A program made the position numbers and the translations under genes. This document shows, in pieces, positions 35,044 through 43,396 of a stretch of 64,000 nucleotides of DNA (position 1 is the first letter of the stretch; each line of letters starts with the position of its first letter). This stretch comes from Pelagibacterales bacterium SAG-MED17 (GTDB lineage Bacteria; Pseudomonadota; Alphaproteobacteria; Pelagibacterales; Pelagibacteraceae), in NCBI GenBank assembly GCA_014654115.1, contig JACWDO010000004.1:1-64000 (forward strand). Reading direction: 5' to 3'. Below the pieces are notes generated by a model, which worked only from the letters and a program-made list of their open reading frames with translations, was not told the DNA's origin and searched no databases.

Positions 35044-35634
35044 ATGAAACGTAAAGCCAAAATAAGTCGAAAAACAAAAGAGACCAGTATCAGTGTTGAT
35101 TTAAACATAGATGGTAAAGGTAAATACAAAGTTGACACAGGTATAGGATTTTTAGATCACATGCTTGAGCAATTATCAAAACATTCTTCAATGGATATGA
35201 ATATCAAAGCTAAAGGTGATACGCATATTGATCTTCACCACACAACAGAAGATACAGGAATTGCAATTGGAGAATGTTTGAAAAAAGCTTCTAAAAAATT
35301 TGTTGGCATTAAAAGATATGCACATGCGATGATTCCGATGGATGAAACATTAACTAGAGTTGCAATCGATGTTTCAAATAGACCCTATTTAATTTGGAAA
35401 GTAAAATTAAAAGTAGAAAAATTAGGTGAGATGGATACAGAATTATTTAAAGAATGGTTCCAAGCGTTTTCACAAGCCGCAGGTATTACTTTGCATGTTG
35501 AAAATATTTATGGTGATAACAGTCACCACATAATCGAATCTTGTTTTAAAGGATTAGCAAGATCATTGCGTACTGCTTTAGAGATGGATCCAAGAAATAA
35601 AACTACAATACCTTCTACAAAAGGTTCTTTATAA
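35044..35634 (+). CDS. hisB: Imidazoleglycerol-phosphate dehydratase
   Basis: HisB dehydrates imidazole-glycerol phosphate in histidine synthesis. The 196-residue single-function form has the manganese-binding motifs [14 protein letters not shown] at about 37-50, [16 protein letters not shown] at about 66-80, and the second-half repeats [13 protein letters not shown] with ALEMDPR. No phosphatase domain is fused, as usual in alphaproteobacteria. It opens the plus-strand his operon, divergent from hslV. Confidence 0.97.
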   Translation: MKRKAKISRKTKETSISVDLNIDGKGKYKVDTGIGFLDHMLEQLSKHSSMDMNIKAKGDTHIDLHHTTEDTGIAIGECLKKASKKFVGIKRYAHAMIPMDETLTRVAIDVSNRPYLIWKVKLKVEKLGEMDTELFKEWFQAFSQAAGITLHVENIYGDNSHHIIESCFKGLARSLRTALEMDPRNKTTIPSTKGSL

Positions 35635-35639
35635 ATTTA

Positions 35640-36266
35640 ATGAATGTCACAATTGTTGACTACAATTCAGGCAATATAAGTTCTGTAATTAATTCGTTTA
35701 AAGAAGTTGCAAAAGATAAAGTAAATATTGAAGTAACATCAGATCTTGCAACTATAAAAACTAGCGACAAAGTTGTATTACCTGGGCAAGGTTCTTTTAA
35801 AAGCTGTATTGATGGTCTCAATAGCATTAGTGGTTTGATAGATACTCTTAACGAGTTTGCAATTGAAAATAAGAAACCGCTTCTTGGAATTTGTGTTGGT
35901 CTTCAAATGTTTGCAGATGTTGGTTATGAGGAAGTTGAGACTAAAGGTTTAGGATGGATCTCAGGAAAAGTATCTAAAATTGATAACCAAGGCGGTAAAT
36001 TTAAGCTCCCACACATTGGTTGGAACGAAATTAATATAATAAAAGATAGCAAGATTTTCAAAGGAATAGAAAATAAATCCCACATGTACTTTGTTCATAG
36101 TTATGAGTTCGTACCCGAAGATAAATCTGTAATTTCAGCAACAACTGATTACTCATCAAATGTTGTTTGCGCTGCAGAAAAAGAAAATATATTTGGTACG
36201 CAATTTCACCCTGAAAAGAGTGATAAAATAGGACTGAAGTTGATTAAAAATTTTTTGGAGTTGTAG
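35640..36266 (+). CDS. hisH: Imidazole glycerol phosphate synthase, glutaminase subunit
   Basis: HisH hydrolyses glutamine to supply ammonia to HisF. The 208 residues show the N-terminal VDYNSGNISSV, the oxyanion PGQGSF, the nucleophile elbow GICVGLQMFAD with the catalytic Cys at about residue 83, and the late FGTQFHPEKS with the catalytic His and Glu. It starts five bases after hisB. Its partner hisF lies two genes downstream. Confidence 0.97.
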   Translation: MNVTIVDYNSGNISSVINSFKEVAKDKVNIEVTSDLATIKTSDKVVLPGQGSFKSCIDGLNSISGLIDTLNEFAIENKKPLLGICVGLQMFADVGYEEVETKGLGWISGKVSKIDNQGGKFKLPHIGWNEINIIKDSKIFKGIENKSHMYFVHSYEFVPEDKSVISATTDYSSNVVCAAEKENIFGTQFHPEKSDKIGLKLIKNFLEL

Positions 36267-36268
36267 TT

Positions 36269-37225
36269 ATGAAATTTCTCTTAAGTATTTTATTTATTTA
36301 TTTATTGTTAATTGGAAAAGGTTTTTCTAAAATTTTAAATATAGATGATTTAGTTTATCTAGAAGTCCCAAGTAATTCTCATTATAAAAAAATTGAAAAT
36401 TCAAGTGCTTTTCAAGAAGATTTAGATTTTTTGGATGAACTTGGTATTAGTATTTATGTAGTAGGTAGTAAAAATGTAATCAATTTTTTTGATAAATTTT
36501 TCAAAGGACAAGATATTAATAATGAAGATTGGGTATTAGAACTAGTCTCAAAAATTGAAAAAAAAGCAAGCAAAACTAAAAGTAGAAAAGCTCTAGCAAG
36601 TTACGCAAAGAAAGAGATCAAAAGAACCTTTTTAAATTATGATTTAAATTTATGGACTATACTTTTAGTAGTGGATAAACCTTTTCAAGATAGTGAAATA
36701 GAAACTGAGATCATAAAAGCCTTGCAAGAGTATGGAATTTTAAATAATTTAAATAATCTTAGTAGTTCAGATCTTAAAAAAATTCAAAATATTATAAACA
36801 AAGAGATAAAAAAAAATTCTACGTTCGTAGCCGATCAAAACATAACTTATAAATTTAATCCATTGAGAGTATCTAAAGACAAATTCTCGGATATTTTTAT
36901 ATCAGGAAAAGCTAGTATCTCAGCATCAATATGGGATGAACTAAAATTTTCATATTCTGGAAAATATTATTTCACATTAAAAAATAGTATGATTTTTGGA
37001 GTGTATCAAGAATGTGTTCTTAAATGTAGTAATTTTAATGAAACATTTAAAAAAACTATAAAACCTATCTCTAATATCAGCTCGAATAAAAAATTAGATT
37101 ATGAAAAAAATTTAGAACCAAATGATGATTTTATAAATCAATTAAAACAACTTAACGATTTATATAAATCTGGAGTTTTGACCAAAGAAGAGTTTGAAAA
37201 AGCAAAGAAAAGAATATTAAACTAA
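36269..37225 (+). CDS. Exported protein with C-terminal SHOCT-like motif, inserted in the his operon
   Basis: This 318-residue protein is not a histidine enzyme. It has a signal peptide or N-terminal anchor (LLSILFIYLLLIGKGFS), an N-terminal half that resembles TPM-type domains (a strand reading ISIYVVGSK, helices, then LWTILLVVDK), and a C-terminal SHOCT-like helix pair (LKQLNDLYKSGVLTKEEFEKAK). The TPM resemblance is weak and by eye. It starts two bases after hisH and its stop overlaps the hisA start as TAATG, so it is cotranscribed with his genes. Function unknown. Confidence 0.75.
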   Translation: MKFLLSILFIYLLLIGKGFSKILNIDDLVYLEVPSNSHYKKIENSSAFQEDLDFLDELGISIYVVGSKNVINFFDKFFKGQDINNEDWVLELVSKIEKKASKTKSRKALASYAKKEIKRTFLNYDLNLWTILLVVDKPFQDSEIETEIIKALQEYGILNNLNNLSSSDLKKIQNIINKEIKKNSTFVADQNITYKFNPLRVSKDKFSDIFISGKASISASIWDELKFSYSGKYYFTLKNSMIFGVYQECVLKCSNFNETFKKTIKPISNISSNKKLDYEKNLEPNDDFINQLKQLNDLYKSGVLTKEEFEKAKKRILN

Positions 37226-37950
37226 TGAAAATATTTCCTGCAATAGATATTAAAGATAAAAAGTGCGTGAGGTTAGTAAAAGGAGACTTTGATAATAAAA
37301 CTGAATATAACATGTCCCCAGTTGAACAAGCTGGAAAGTATAAAGACCATGGATTTAAAAATCTGCACATAGTTGATTTAGATGGAGCGTTGACAGGAGA
37401 GACTGTAAACATAGATATTATTAAGGAAATTGTTGGTAAATTTGATCTTAAAATTGAAATAGGTGGTGGTGTTAGAAACTTTGAAAGTATTCAAAAATAT
37501 GCTGATGCCGGTGTTGAAAAAGTAATTTTAGGAAGTGCTGCAATTAAAGATAAAAATTTTTTAAAAGAAGCTTGTCAAAAATTTCCAGATAAAATTGCTT
37601 TAGGTCTAGATGCTAAAGATGGCTATCTATCTGTATCTGGATGGAAAGAAAATTCTAATTTAAAAATTTTAGATTATTTGAAAGAAGTAAATGATTTTGG
37701 AGCTAGTAGATTAATTTATACAGATATTAATAGAGATGGAATGAAAATGAGCCCAAATTTTGATGAAACAGAAAATGTAGCTAATAATTCAAATTGTCCT
37801 GTTATAATTTCAGGAGGTGTTTCATCAATAGATGATATTAAAAAAGCTAAAGAAATAAATAATAAAAATATTGAAGGTATCATAGTTGGTAAAGCTATAT
37901 ATGATGGTGATATTAAATTAGATGAACTTGTAAAAGAAATAAATGCTTAA
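37225..37950 (+). CDS. hisA: Phosphoribosylformimino-5-aminoimidazole carboxamide ribotide isomerase
   Basis: HisA is a TIM-barrel isomerase in histidine synthesis. The 241 residues show the first half-barrel [19 protein letters not shown] with the catalytic Asp, the [10 protein letters not shown] segment, [11 protein letters not shown], and the second catalytic Asp in YTDINRDGM, then [13 protein letters not shown]. Its start overlaps the preceding stop by one base and its end overlaps hisF by eight. Confidence 0.97.
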   Translation: MKIFPAIDIKDKKCVRLVKGDFDNKTEYNMSPVEQAGKYKDHGFKNLHIVDLDGALTGETVNIDIIKEIVGKFDLKIEIGGGVRNFESIQKYADAGVEKVILGSAAIKDKNFLKEACQKFPDKIALGLDAKDGYLSVSGWKENSNLKILDYLKEVNDFGASRLIYTDINRDGMKMSPNFDETENVANNSNCPVIISGGVSSIDDIKKAKEINNKNIEGIIVGKAIYDGDIKLDELVKEINA

Positions 37951-38698
37951 AAATAGAATTATACCATGTTTAGATGTTAAAAATGGAAGAGTTGTAAAAG
38001 GTATAAACTTTGTTGATTTACAAGATGCAGGTGATCCAGTGGAACAAGCAAAAATTTATAGTGATGGTGGAGCAGATGAAATTTGCTTTTTAGACATCAC
38101 TGCCTCAAATGAAAATAGAGATACTATTTATGAAGTTGTAAAAAAAACTTCAAAAAAATGTTTTGTACCTTTAACAGTTGGTGGTGGAGTTAGAAGTGTA
38201 GATGATATTAGTAAGCTTTTAAATTGTGGAGCTGACAAAGTTTCAATTAATACTGCTGCTGTTCAAAACGCTGATGTTGTAGTTCAAAGCTCAAAAAAAT
38301 TTGGCTCTCAATGTATTGTAGTTGCAATAGATGCTAAGAAAAATGGAGAAAAATGGGAAGTATTTACTCACGGTGGCAGAAATAATACTGGAATTGATGC
38401 TTTAGAGTTTGCAAAAAAGATGGAAGAGAGTGGCGCAGGTGAGTTGTTAGTGACTTCAATGGACAGAGACGGCACTCAGGTAGGCTATGACATTGATTTG
38501 ATGTCTAAAATTTCATCTAAGGTGAACATACCTACTATAGCATCAGGAGGAGTTGGTGATCTTGATCACTTAGTTGATGGCATCAAATTAGGTAATGCTA
38601 GTGCGGTTTTAGCAGCTTCTATATTTCACTACGGTAAATATTCTGTCAAAGAAGCCAAAGAATATTTGGACTCAAAAGGAATACCTGTTAGGATTTGA
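37943..38698 (+). CDS. hisF: Imidazole glycerol phosphate synthase, cyclase subunit
   Basis: HisF cyclises PRFAR with ammonia from HisH, releasing AICAR that PurH (also in this window) returns to purines. The 251-residue TIM barrel shows [18 protein letters not shown] with the catalytic Asp near residue 11, [17 protein letters not shown], the second catalytic Asp in [12 protein letters not shown], and [11 protein letters not shown]. It overlaps hisA by eight bases; hisE follows 1 base later. Confidence 0.97.
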   Translation: MLKNRIIPCLDVKNGRVVKGINFVDLQDAGDPVEQAKIYSDGGADEICFLDITASNENRDTIYEVVKKTSKKCFVPLTVGGGVRSVDDISKLLNCGADKVSINTAAVQNADVVVQSSKKFGSQCIVVAIDAKKNGEKWEVFTHGGRNNTGIDALEFAKKMEESGAGELLVTSMDRDGTQVGYDIDLMSKISSKVNIPTIASGGVGDLDHLVDGIKLGNASAVLAASIFHYGKYSVKEAKEYLDSKGIPVRI

Positions 38699-38699
38699 G

Positions 38700-38972
38700 A
38701 TGCTAAATACCCTCGAGAGCCTATTTAAACTCGCAAGAGAAAGAAAATCTTCACCAGTTGATGGTTCGTATACTAATAAGCTTCTAAGCGATAAATCTTT
38801 GAGCAAAGCTAAAGTTTTAGAGGAAATAAATGAATTGATAGAGGCAGTAGAAGAAGATACAAATAAAATTCATGAAGCTGCAGATGTGTTTTATCATCTA
38901 GCCATGTACCTTGAAGCAAATAATATTAAAATTGAAGATGTAATGATTGAATTAGATAAAAGAAAAAAATGA
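38700..38972 (+). CDS. hisE: Phosphoribosyl-ATP pyrophosphatase
   Basis: HisE hydrolyses phosphoribosyl-ATP, the second step of histidine synthesis. The 90-residue alpha-helical protein has the MazG-like metal-binding pattern: KVLEEINELIEAVEE followed by HEAADVFYHLAMYLE. It is the stand-alone form, without HisI. Its stop overlaps the malyl-CoA lyase start by four bases (ATGA), joining the histidine and C2/C4 genes in one transcript. hisG, hisD, hisC and hisI are not in this window. Confidence 0.93.
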   Translation: MLNTLESLFKLARERKSSPVDGSYTNKLLSDKSLSKAKVLEEINELIEAVEEDTNKIHEAADVFYHLAMYLEANNIKIEDVMIELDKRKK

Positions 38973-39907
38973 GCCATAAATTCTATAAACCTGCAAGATC
39001 AAGATTACAAAGAAGTGAATTAGCAGTCCCGGGATCATCTCCTAAAATGTTTGAGAAAGCTCTAAGTTCAGCATCAGATTATGTTTTTTTAGATTTGGAA
39101 GATGCAGTTTCTCCTAATGATAAAATTACCGCTAGAGCAAATGTTATTAAGTCTTTAAATGAAATGGATTGGAGAGGTAGTGGTAAAACTATTTCTGTAA
39201 GAATAAATAGTTTAGATACTCATTACATGTATTCTGATTTAATTGAGATTGTTGAACAAGCTGGAGAAAATGTTGATACAATTTTAATTCCAAAAGCTGG
39301 AACCGCAAGTGACGTTTATATGGTTGATTGTTTGTTAACTCAAATTGAGACAAATAAAAAATTAAAAAATAAAATTGGTATTGAGTGTTTAATCGAAACT
39401 GCTTTGGGAATGTCGAATATAAAAGAAATTGCAACCTCAAGTGAAAGATTAGAGGCATTACACTTTGGTGTTGCAGATTATGCAGCAAGCTTAAGGGCAC
39501 GTACTACAGTTATAGGTGGATTAAATCCTAATTATCCAGGTGACCAGTGGCATCATGGTTTATCAGAATTAGTAATGACTTGTAGAGCATATGGACTAAG
39601 ACCAATTGATGGACCATTTGGAGATTTTAATGATCCTGATTCTTATACAGATGCTGCTAAAAGAGGCGCTGCAATTGGTATTGAGGGTAAATGGGCCATA
39701 CATCCTTCACAAATTGAATTAGCAAATAATGTATTCTCTCCACCAGAAGCCGAAGTTACTAAGGCTAAAAGGATCTTAGAAGAGCTAGAAAAGGCTGCCA
39801 AAGAAGGTAAAGGAGCTGCTCAGCTTGATGGCAGAATGATAGATGCTGCTTCAGCTAAAATGGCCGAAAACATTGTAAATATCGACAAGTTAATCCATAA
39901 TAAATAA
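38969..39907 (+). CDS. mcl: Malyl-CoA lyase (HpcH/HpaI-CitE superfamily)
   Basis: The enzyme reversibly cleaves L-malyl-CoA to acetyl-CoA and glyoxylate. The 312-residue protein has the CitE-type opening RSELAVPGSSPKMFEKA, the metal-binding VFLDLEDAVSP, an IECLIETALGM segment, and FGVADYAASLRARTTVIGGLNPNY with GLRPIDGPFGDFNDPD and GKWAIHPSQIE. These last motifs are typical of true malyl-CoA lyases rather than citrate lyase beta. It overlaps hisE and lies 8 bases before mtkA, whose product supplies malyl-CoA. Confidence 0.88.
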   Translation: MSHKFYKPARSRLQRSELAVPGSSPKMFEKALSSASDYVFLDLEDAVSPNDKITARANVIKSLNEMDWRGSGKTISVRINSLDTHYMYSDLIEIVEQAGENVDTILIPKAGTASDVYMVDCLLTQIETNKKLKNKIGIECLIETALGMSNIKEIATSSERLEALHFGVADYAASLRARTTVIGGLNPNYPGDQWHHGLSELVMTCRAYGLRPIDGPFGDFNDPDSYTDAAKRGAAIGIEGKWAIHPSQIELANNVFSPPEAEVTKAKRILEELEKAAKEGKGAAQLDGRMIDAASAKMAENIVNIDKLIHNK

Positions 39908-39915
39908 ATAAAATT

Positions 39916-41082
39916 ATGGACATTCACGAATATCAGGCAAAGAAAATACTTTCAAACTTTGGAGTTACAATTCCTCGAGGTGGAATTGTCTACAGTCCAG
40001 AAAATGCTGAGAACAAAGCTAGAGAAATTGGTGGATCAAGATGGGTAGTAAAGGCACAAATTCATTCTGGCGCAAGAGGAAAGGCTGGAGGTATAATTGT
40101 TTGTAACACCCCGTTAGAAGTTGCCCAAGCAACAGATAAATTATTGGGAAAAAAATTAGTAACAAATCAAACAGGACCTGAAGGAAAAATTGTAAATAGA
40201 ATTTATATTGAGGAAGCGACAGATATCGAAAAGGAATTATATTTAGGATTGGTATTTGATAGAAGTTCAGAAAGCATCATGGTTGTAGCATCTACAGAAG
40301 GTGGAATGAGTGTTGAAGAAATTTCAAAGGAAAAACCAGAAACAATAATTAGATCAAAAATTGAAGTTGCTGTAGGCATGCAAAGTTTTCAAGCTAGAGA
40401 ATTAGCATTTGGACTTGGAATAGAACCAGACTTAATTAGAAGAGCATCTGATACTATTATTGGATGTTATAAAGCTTTCAGTGAATTAGATGCAACAATG
40501 GTTGAAGTTAATCCACTGGTCATTTCAAAACAAAAACAAATATTAGCACTAGATTGTAAAATGAGTTTTGACAACAACGCTATGTTTAGAAGAAGTCAGG
40601 TTTCAGAACTTAGAGATAAAACACAAGAAGATTCAAAAGAAATTTTTGCATCCGATAGAGGTTTAAACTATGTCAGTTTAGATGGAAATATAGGTAATAT
40701 TATTAATGGTGCTGGTCTTGCAATGGCTTCAATGGATATGATTAAATTAGCTGGAGGATCTCCTGCAAACTTTTTAGATGTAGGTGGTGGTGCTACTCCA
40801 GAAAAAATAGTTAAAGCATTTAAATTAGTTACAATGGATGAAAAAGTTAAAGTAATTCTTGTAAATATTTTTGCTGGCATCAATAGATGCGATTGGGTTG
40901 CAGAAGGAATTGTAGATGCTTTGAAAAAAATTGAAATTAAAGTTCCATTAGTCATTCGTTTAGCGGGTACCAATGTTGAAAAAGGAAATCAAATTTTAAA
41001 AGAGAGTAAAATAAATTATATAGAGGCAAATACTTTAGAGGATGCAGCCAATAAAGCAGTTGCAGCACTAAATAAATCATGA
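39916..41082 (+). CDS. mtkA: Malate-CoA ligase (malate thiokinase) beta subunit
   Basis: This 388-residue ATP-grasp subunit belongs to the succinyl-CoA synthetase beta family. It begins MDIHEYQAKKILSNFGV, has KAQIHSGARGKAGG, MVEVNPLVI, DCKMSFDNNAMFRR and GGGATPEKI motifs, and late VNIFAGINRCDWVAEG. The wording around NAMFRR, MASMDMIKLAGG and NRCDWVAEG follows MtkA of methylotrophs, as I remember it, rather than SucC. Adjacent malyl-CoA lyase supports malate over succinate as substrate. It overlaps mtkB by four bases. SucC remains the alternative. Confidence 0.82.
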   Translation: MDIHEYQAKKILSNFGVTIPRGGIVYSPENAENKAREIGGSRWVVKAQIHSGARGKAGGIIVCNTPLEVAQATDKLLGKKLVTNQTGPEGKIVNRIYIEEATDIEKELYLGLVFDRSSESIMVVASTEGGMSVEEISKEKPETIIRSKIEVAVGMQSFQARELAFGLGIEPDLIRRASDTIIGCYKAFSELDATMVEVNPLVISKQKQILALDCKMSFDNNAMFRRSQVSELRDKTQEDSKEIFASDRGLNYVSLDGNIGNIINGAGLAMASMDMIKLAGGSPANFLDVGGGATPEKIVKAFKLVTMDEKVKVILVNIFAGINRCDWVAEGIVDALKKIEIKVPLVIRLAGTNVEKGNQILKESKINYIEANTLEDAANKAVAALNKS

Positions 41083-41966
41083 CTGTACTTGTAGATAAAA
41101 ATAGTAAGATAATTATTCAAGGTTTTACCGGAAAAATGGGATCTTTTCATGCAGATGAGATGATAAAATATGGCTCTAACGTAGTTGGCGGAGTAACTCC
41201 AGGAAAAGGAGGCTCAAAACATTTAAATTTACCTGTATTCAATACCGTGAAAGATGCCGTGAATGAAACAGGAGCTGACGCTTCAATTTTATTCGTACCC
41301 CCCGCTTTTGCAGCAGACTCTGCAATGGAAGCGGCTGATGCTGGAATTAAAACATGCGTAGCAATTGTTGATGGAATACCTTCACACGACATGATTAGAA
41401 TTAAAAGGTATATGAGAAGATATACTAAAAGTTCAAAAATGACTTTGGTTGGACCAAACTGTGCTGGAATTATAAGTCCCGGAAAATCAATGTTAGGAAT
41501 TATGCCAGGTCATATTTATAAAGAAGGAAGAGTTGGAATTATTAGTAGATCAGGAACCTTAGGTTATGAAGCTGCTCAGCAACTTAAAAATTTAAATATA
41601 GGTGTTTCAACAAGTGTAGGTATTGGGGGTGACCCAATAAATGGAAGTTCATTTAGAGATATTATAGAAAAGTTTGAAACAGACGACGAAACAGATACAA
41701 TTTTAATGATTGGTGAAATTGGAGGACCACAAGAAGTGGCAGCAGGAGAATTTGCAAAAGAAAACATGAAGAAACCAGTAATTGCATATATTGCTGGGTT
41801 GACCGCTCCAAAAGGAAGAGTAATGGGTCATGCAGGTGCAATAGTTTCAGCTTATGGAGAGAGTGCAATTGAAAAAGTTGAAATTTTGAAAGAATGTGGA
41901 ATTACAATTTCTAAAAATCCATCAGTTATGGGTGATACTGTAAAATCAGTTTTAGAAAAAATGTAA
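41079..41966 (+). CDS. mtkB: Malate-CoA ligase (malate thiokinase) alpha subunit
   Basis: The 295-residue CoA-binding subunit has VQGFTGK-like IIIQGFTGKMGSFH at about 9-22, YGSNVVGGVTPGKGG, VGPNCAGIISPG, SRSGTLGYEAA, VGIGGDPINGSSF, and the phospho-His site GHAGAIVSAYGES at about 249-261. Its length and the RIKRYMRRY segment match MtkB better than SucD. With the beta subunit it makes malyl-CoA from malate, CoA and ATP. The start overlaps the mtkA stop (ATGA). Confidence 0.82.
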   Translation: MTVLVDKNSKIIIQGFTGKMGSFHADEMIKYGSNVVGGVTPGKGGSKHLNLPVFNTVKDAVNETGADASILFVPPAFAADSAMEAADAGIKTCVAIVDGIPSHDMIRIKRYMRRYTKSSKMTLVGPNCAGIISPGKSMLGIMPGHIYKEGRVGIISRSGTLGYEAAQQLKNLNIGVSTSVGIGGDPINGSSFRDIIEKFETDDETDTILMIGEIGGPQEVAAGEFAKENMKKPVIAYIAGLTAPKGRVMGHAGAIVSAYGESAIEKVEILKECGITISKNPSVMGDTVKSVLEKM

Positions 41967-41968
41967 CA

Positions 41969-42334
41969 ATGAGTTACGATGATAATAATATTTTCGCAAA
42001 AATATTAAGAAATGAAATACCTTGTAATAAAATTTATGAGGATGAATTTGTTTTATCCTTTCATGATATAAATCCTCAAAAAAAAATTCATGCTTTAGTA
42101 ATTCCTAAAGGAAAATATATTGACTTAGATGACTTTAGTCAAAATGCATCTCCTGAAGAAATGGTTGGATTGCTTAAGGGTATAAATATTGTAGCAAATA
42201 AACTAAATATTTCTGTTGATACAGGTAAGGGATATAGAGCGCTAGCAAATATAAGCGAAGACGGAGGGCAAGAAGTTCCACATCTGCATTTTCATTTGTT
42301 TGGTGGAGAGAAAATTGGAAAAATGGTTTCGTGA
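41969..42334 (+). CDS. HIT-family nucleotide-binding hydrolase
   Basis: The 121-residue protein is a histidine-triad hydrolase of the Hint branch, which cleaves phosphoramidate or AMP-linked substrates. It shows IFAKILRNEIPCNKIYEDE near the start, FHDINPQ, ALVIPKGKY and the triad HLHFHLFGG near residue 110. It starts two bases after mtkB and overlaps the GNAT gene (GTGA). In many alphaproteobacteria a HIT gene follows the hisE neighbourhood, so the position may be inherited. Confidence 0.92.
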   Translation: MSYDDNNIFAKILRNEIPCNKIYEDEFVLSFHDINPQKKIHALVIPKGKYIDLDDFSQNASPEEMVGLLKGINIVANKLNISVDTGKGYRALANISEDGGQEVPHLHFHLFGGEKIGKMVS

Positions 42335-42843
42335 AAATTAATGTAGACAGAAATTTTTTAGAAATAAATTCAATAAGAGATCTTAACTGTTCAAAAAGTC
42401 CAGGATCAAACTTTCAAATCAGTGAAGTAGACCCACCAGACTTCCAACTCAATAAGTTTTTTTACAAACAAATTGGAAGAAAGCATAGATGGATAGATAG
42501 ATTATCTTGGGGGGATCAAAAATGGATTGAGTATGTTGAAAATTCTAGAATAAAAACCTTTATTTTAAAGGATAATAACAACCTAGTTGGATATTACGAA
42601 ACTATCCGTGATTTCGACCATAATCATTCTGAAATCGCATATTTTGGTATCCTAGAGGAATATTTTGGAAGAAAATGTGGTGGCTACCTTCTCTCTGAGG
42701 CCATTAAGAAGTTATTTGAAGAAGGAATGTCAAGAGTTTGGCTACACACTTGTTCACTGGACCATGAAAATGCAATTAAAAACTATTTAGCTAGAGGAAT
42801 GCAGGTATTTAAATCTGAAAAGATAAATGTTGATCTTAATTAG
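42331..42843 (+). CDS. GNAT-family N-acetyltransferase
   Basis: The 170-residue protein has the GNAT fold: a DRLSWGDQKWIEYVE helix region, the strand VGYYETIRDFDHNHSEIAYFGILEEYFGRKCGGYLL with a GNAT-type acetyl-CoA loop (RKCGGY, a variant of R/Q-x-x-G-x-G/A), then MSRVWLHTCSLDHENAIKNYLARGM, the typical C-terminal helix. The acceptor is unknown. It begins at GTG overlapping the HIT stop and ends in an 8-base overlap with convergent lolA. Confidence 0.85.
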   Translation: MKINVDRNFLEINSIRDLNCSKSPGSNFQISEVDPPDFQLNKFFYKQIGRKHRWIDRLSWGDQKWIEYVENSRIKTFILKDNNNLVGYYETIRDFDHNHSEIAYFGILEEYFGRKCGGYLLSEAIKKLFEEGMSRVWLHTCSLDHENAIKNYLARGMQVFKSEKINVDLN

Positions 42844-43396
42844 TATATTTTTGTATAGAAAATATTTTTTCTTCAACATCAATATTAATATTAATATCAC
42901 TTAAAAAAGTTTGTATTAGATTTTGATATACATCTTTAGTTTCCCAACCTATTAAATCTAAACTTTCTTTATCAAAAAAAACCTTAATTAAAGTATTTTC
43001 ATATTCAAAATTAAAGACATAATAAAAAGGGTAATTAGTATCATCTTCTGCCTTATTCATTTTTGAAATTAAAAAGTTTTTATCGAGAATAAAATTTAAA
43101 GGTGTTTTATCTAGTGGATATCTATAGTAATTTTTGATTTTATCTGAATTGATAACTAGAGATTTACCATTTGAAACCAGTATCTTGTTATAAATGTCAT
43201 AATATTCACAAAAAATTTTTTTAGGGTATAAAATTATACATTCTCCTTTTTCAATATTATTATTATCTATTTTCTGAGTAAATTTGAATTGTAAAGAATT
43301 TATACTTTCTAAGTGATTAATAATTTCTTGATTTGAAGAACTGTGCACGTTTATATTAAAAAAAAAAATCAAAAAAAAAATTAAATATTTTTTCAT
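42836..43396 (-). CDS. lolA: Outer-membrane lipoprotein carrier protein LolA
   Basis: LolA shuttles lipoproteins across the periplasm from LolCDE to the outer membrane. The 186-residue protein has a short signal peptide (FFLIFFFNINVHSSS), an early LESINSLQFKFTQKI typical of LolA, the GECIILYPKKIFCEY strand, and alternating beta structure. It contains an unusual pair of Cys in that strand region. It overlaps ftsK by four bases, the common ftsK-lolA order. This window also encodes lipoproteins (LptE, DUF3576) that would depend on it. Confidence 0.87.
   Translation of the reverse strand: MKKYLIFFLIFFFNINVHSSSNQEIINHLESINSLQFKFTQKIDNNNIEKGECIILYPKKIFCEYYDIYNKILVSNGKSLVINSDKIKNYYRYPLDKTPLNFILDKNFLISKMNKAEDDTNYPFYYVFNFEYENTLIKVFFDKESLDLIGWETKDVYQNLIQTFLSDININIDVEEKIFSIQKYTN

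Noticed and set aside
38699-38972. A glycine-riboswitch or other riboswitch controlling the malyl-CoA lyase genes
   Set aside because: There is no non-coding space: mcl overlaps hisE by four bases, and no riboswitch-like fold is visible upstream.
39189-39500. 103-residue minus-strand ORF in malyl-CoA lyase
   Set aside because: A shadow ORF with His/Leu/Gln-rich low-complexity sequence and no family signature.
39916-41966. Annotation as succinyl-CoA synthetase sucC-sucD
   Set aside because: Motif wording and the adjacent malyl-CoA lyase favour malate thiokinase; no sucA/sucB or mdh gene is nearby. It remains a stated alternative.
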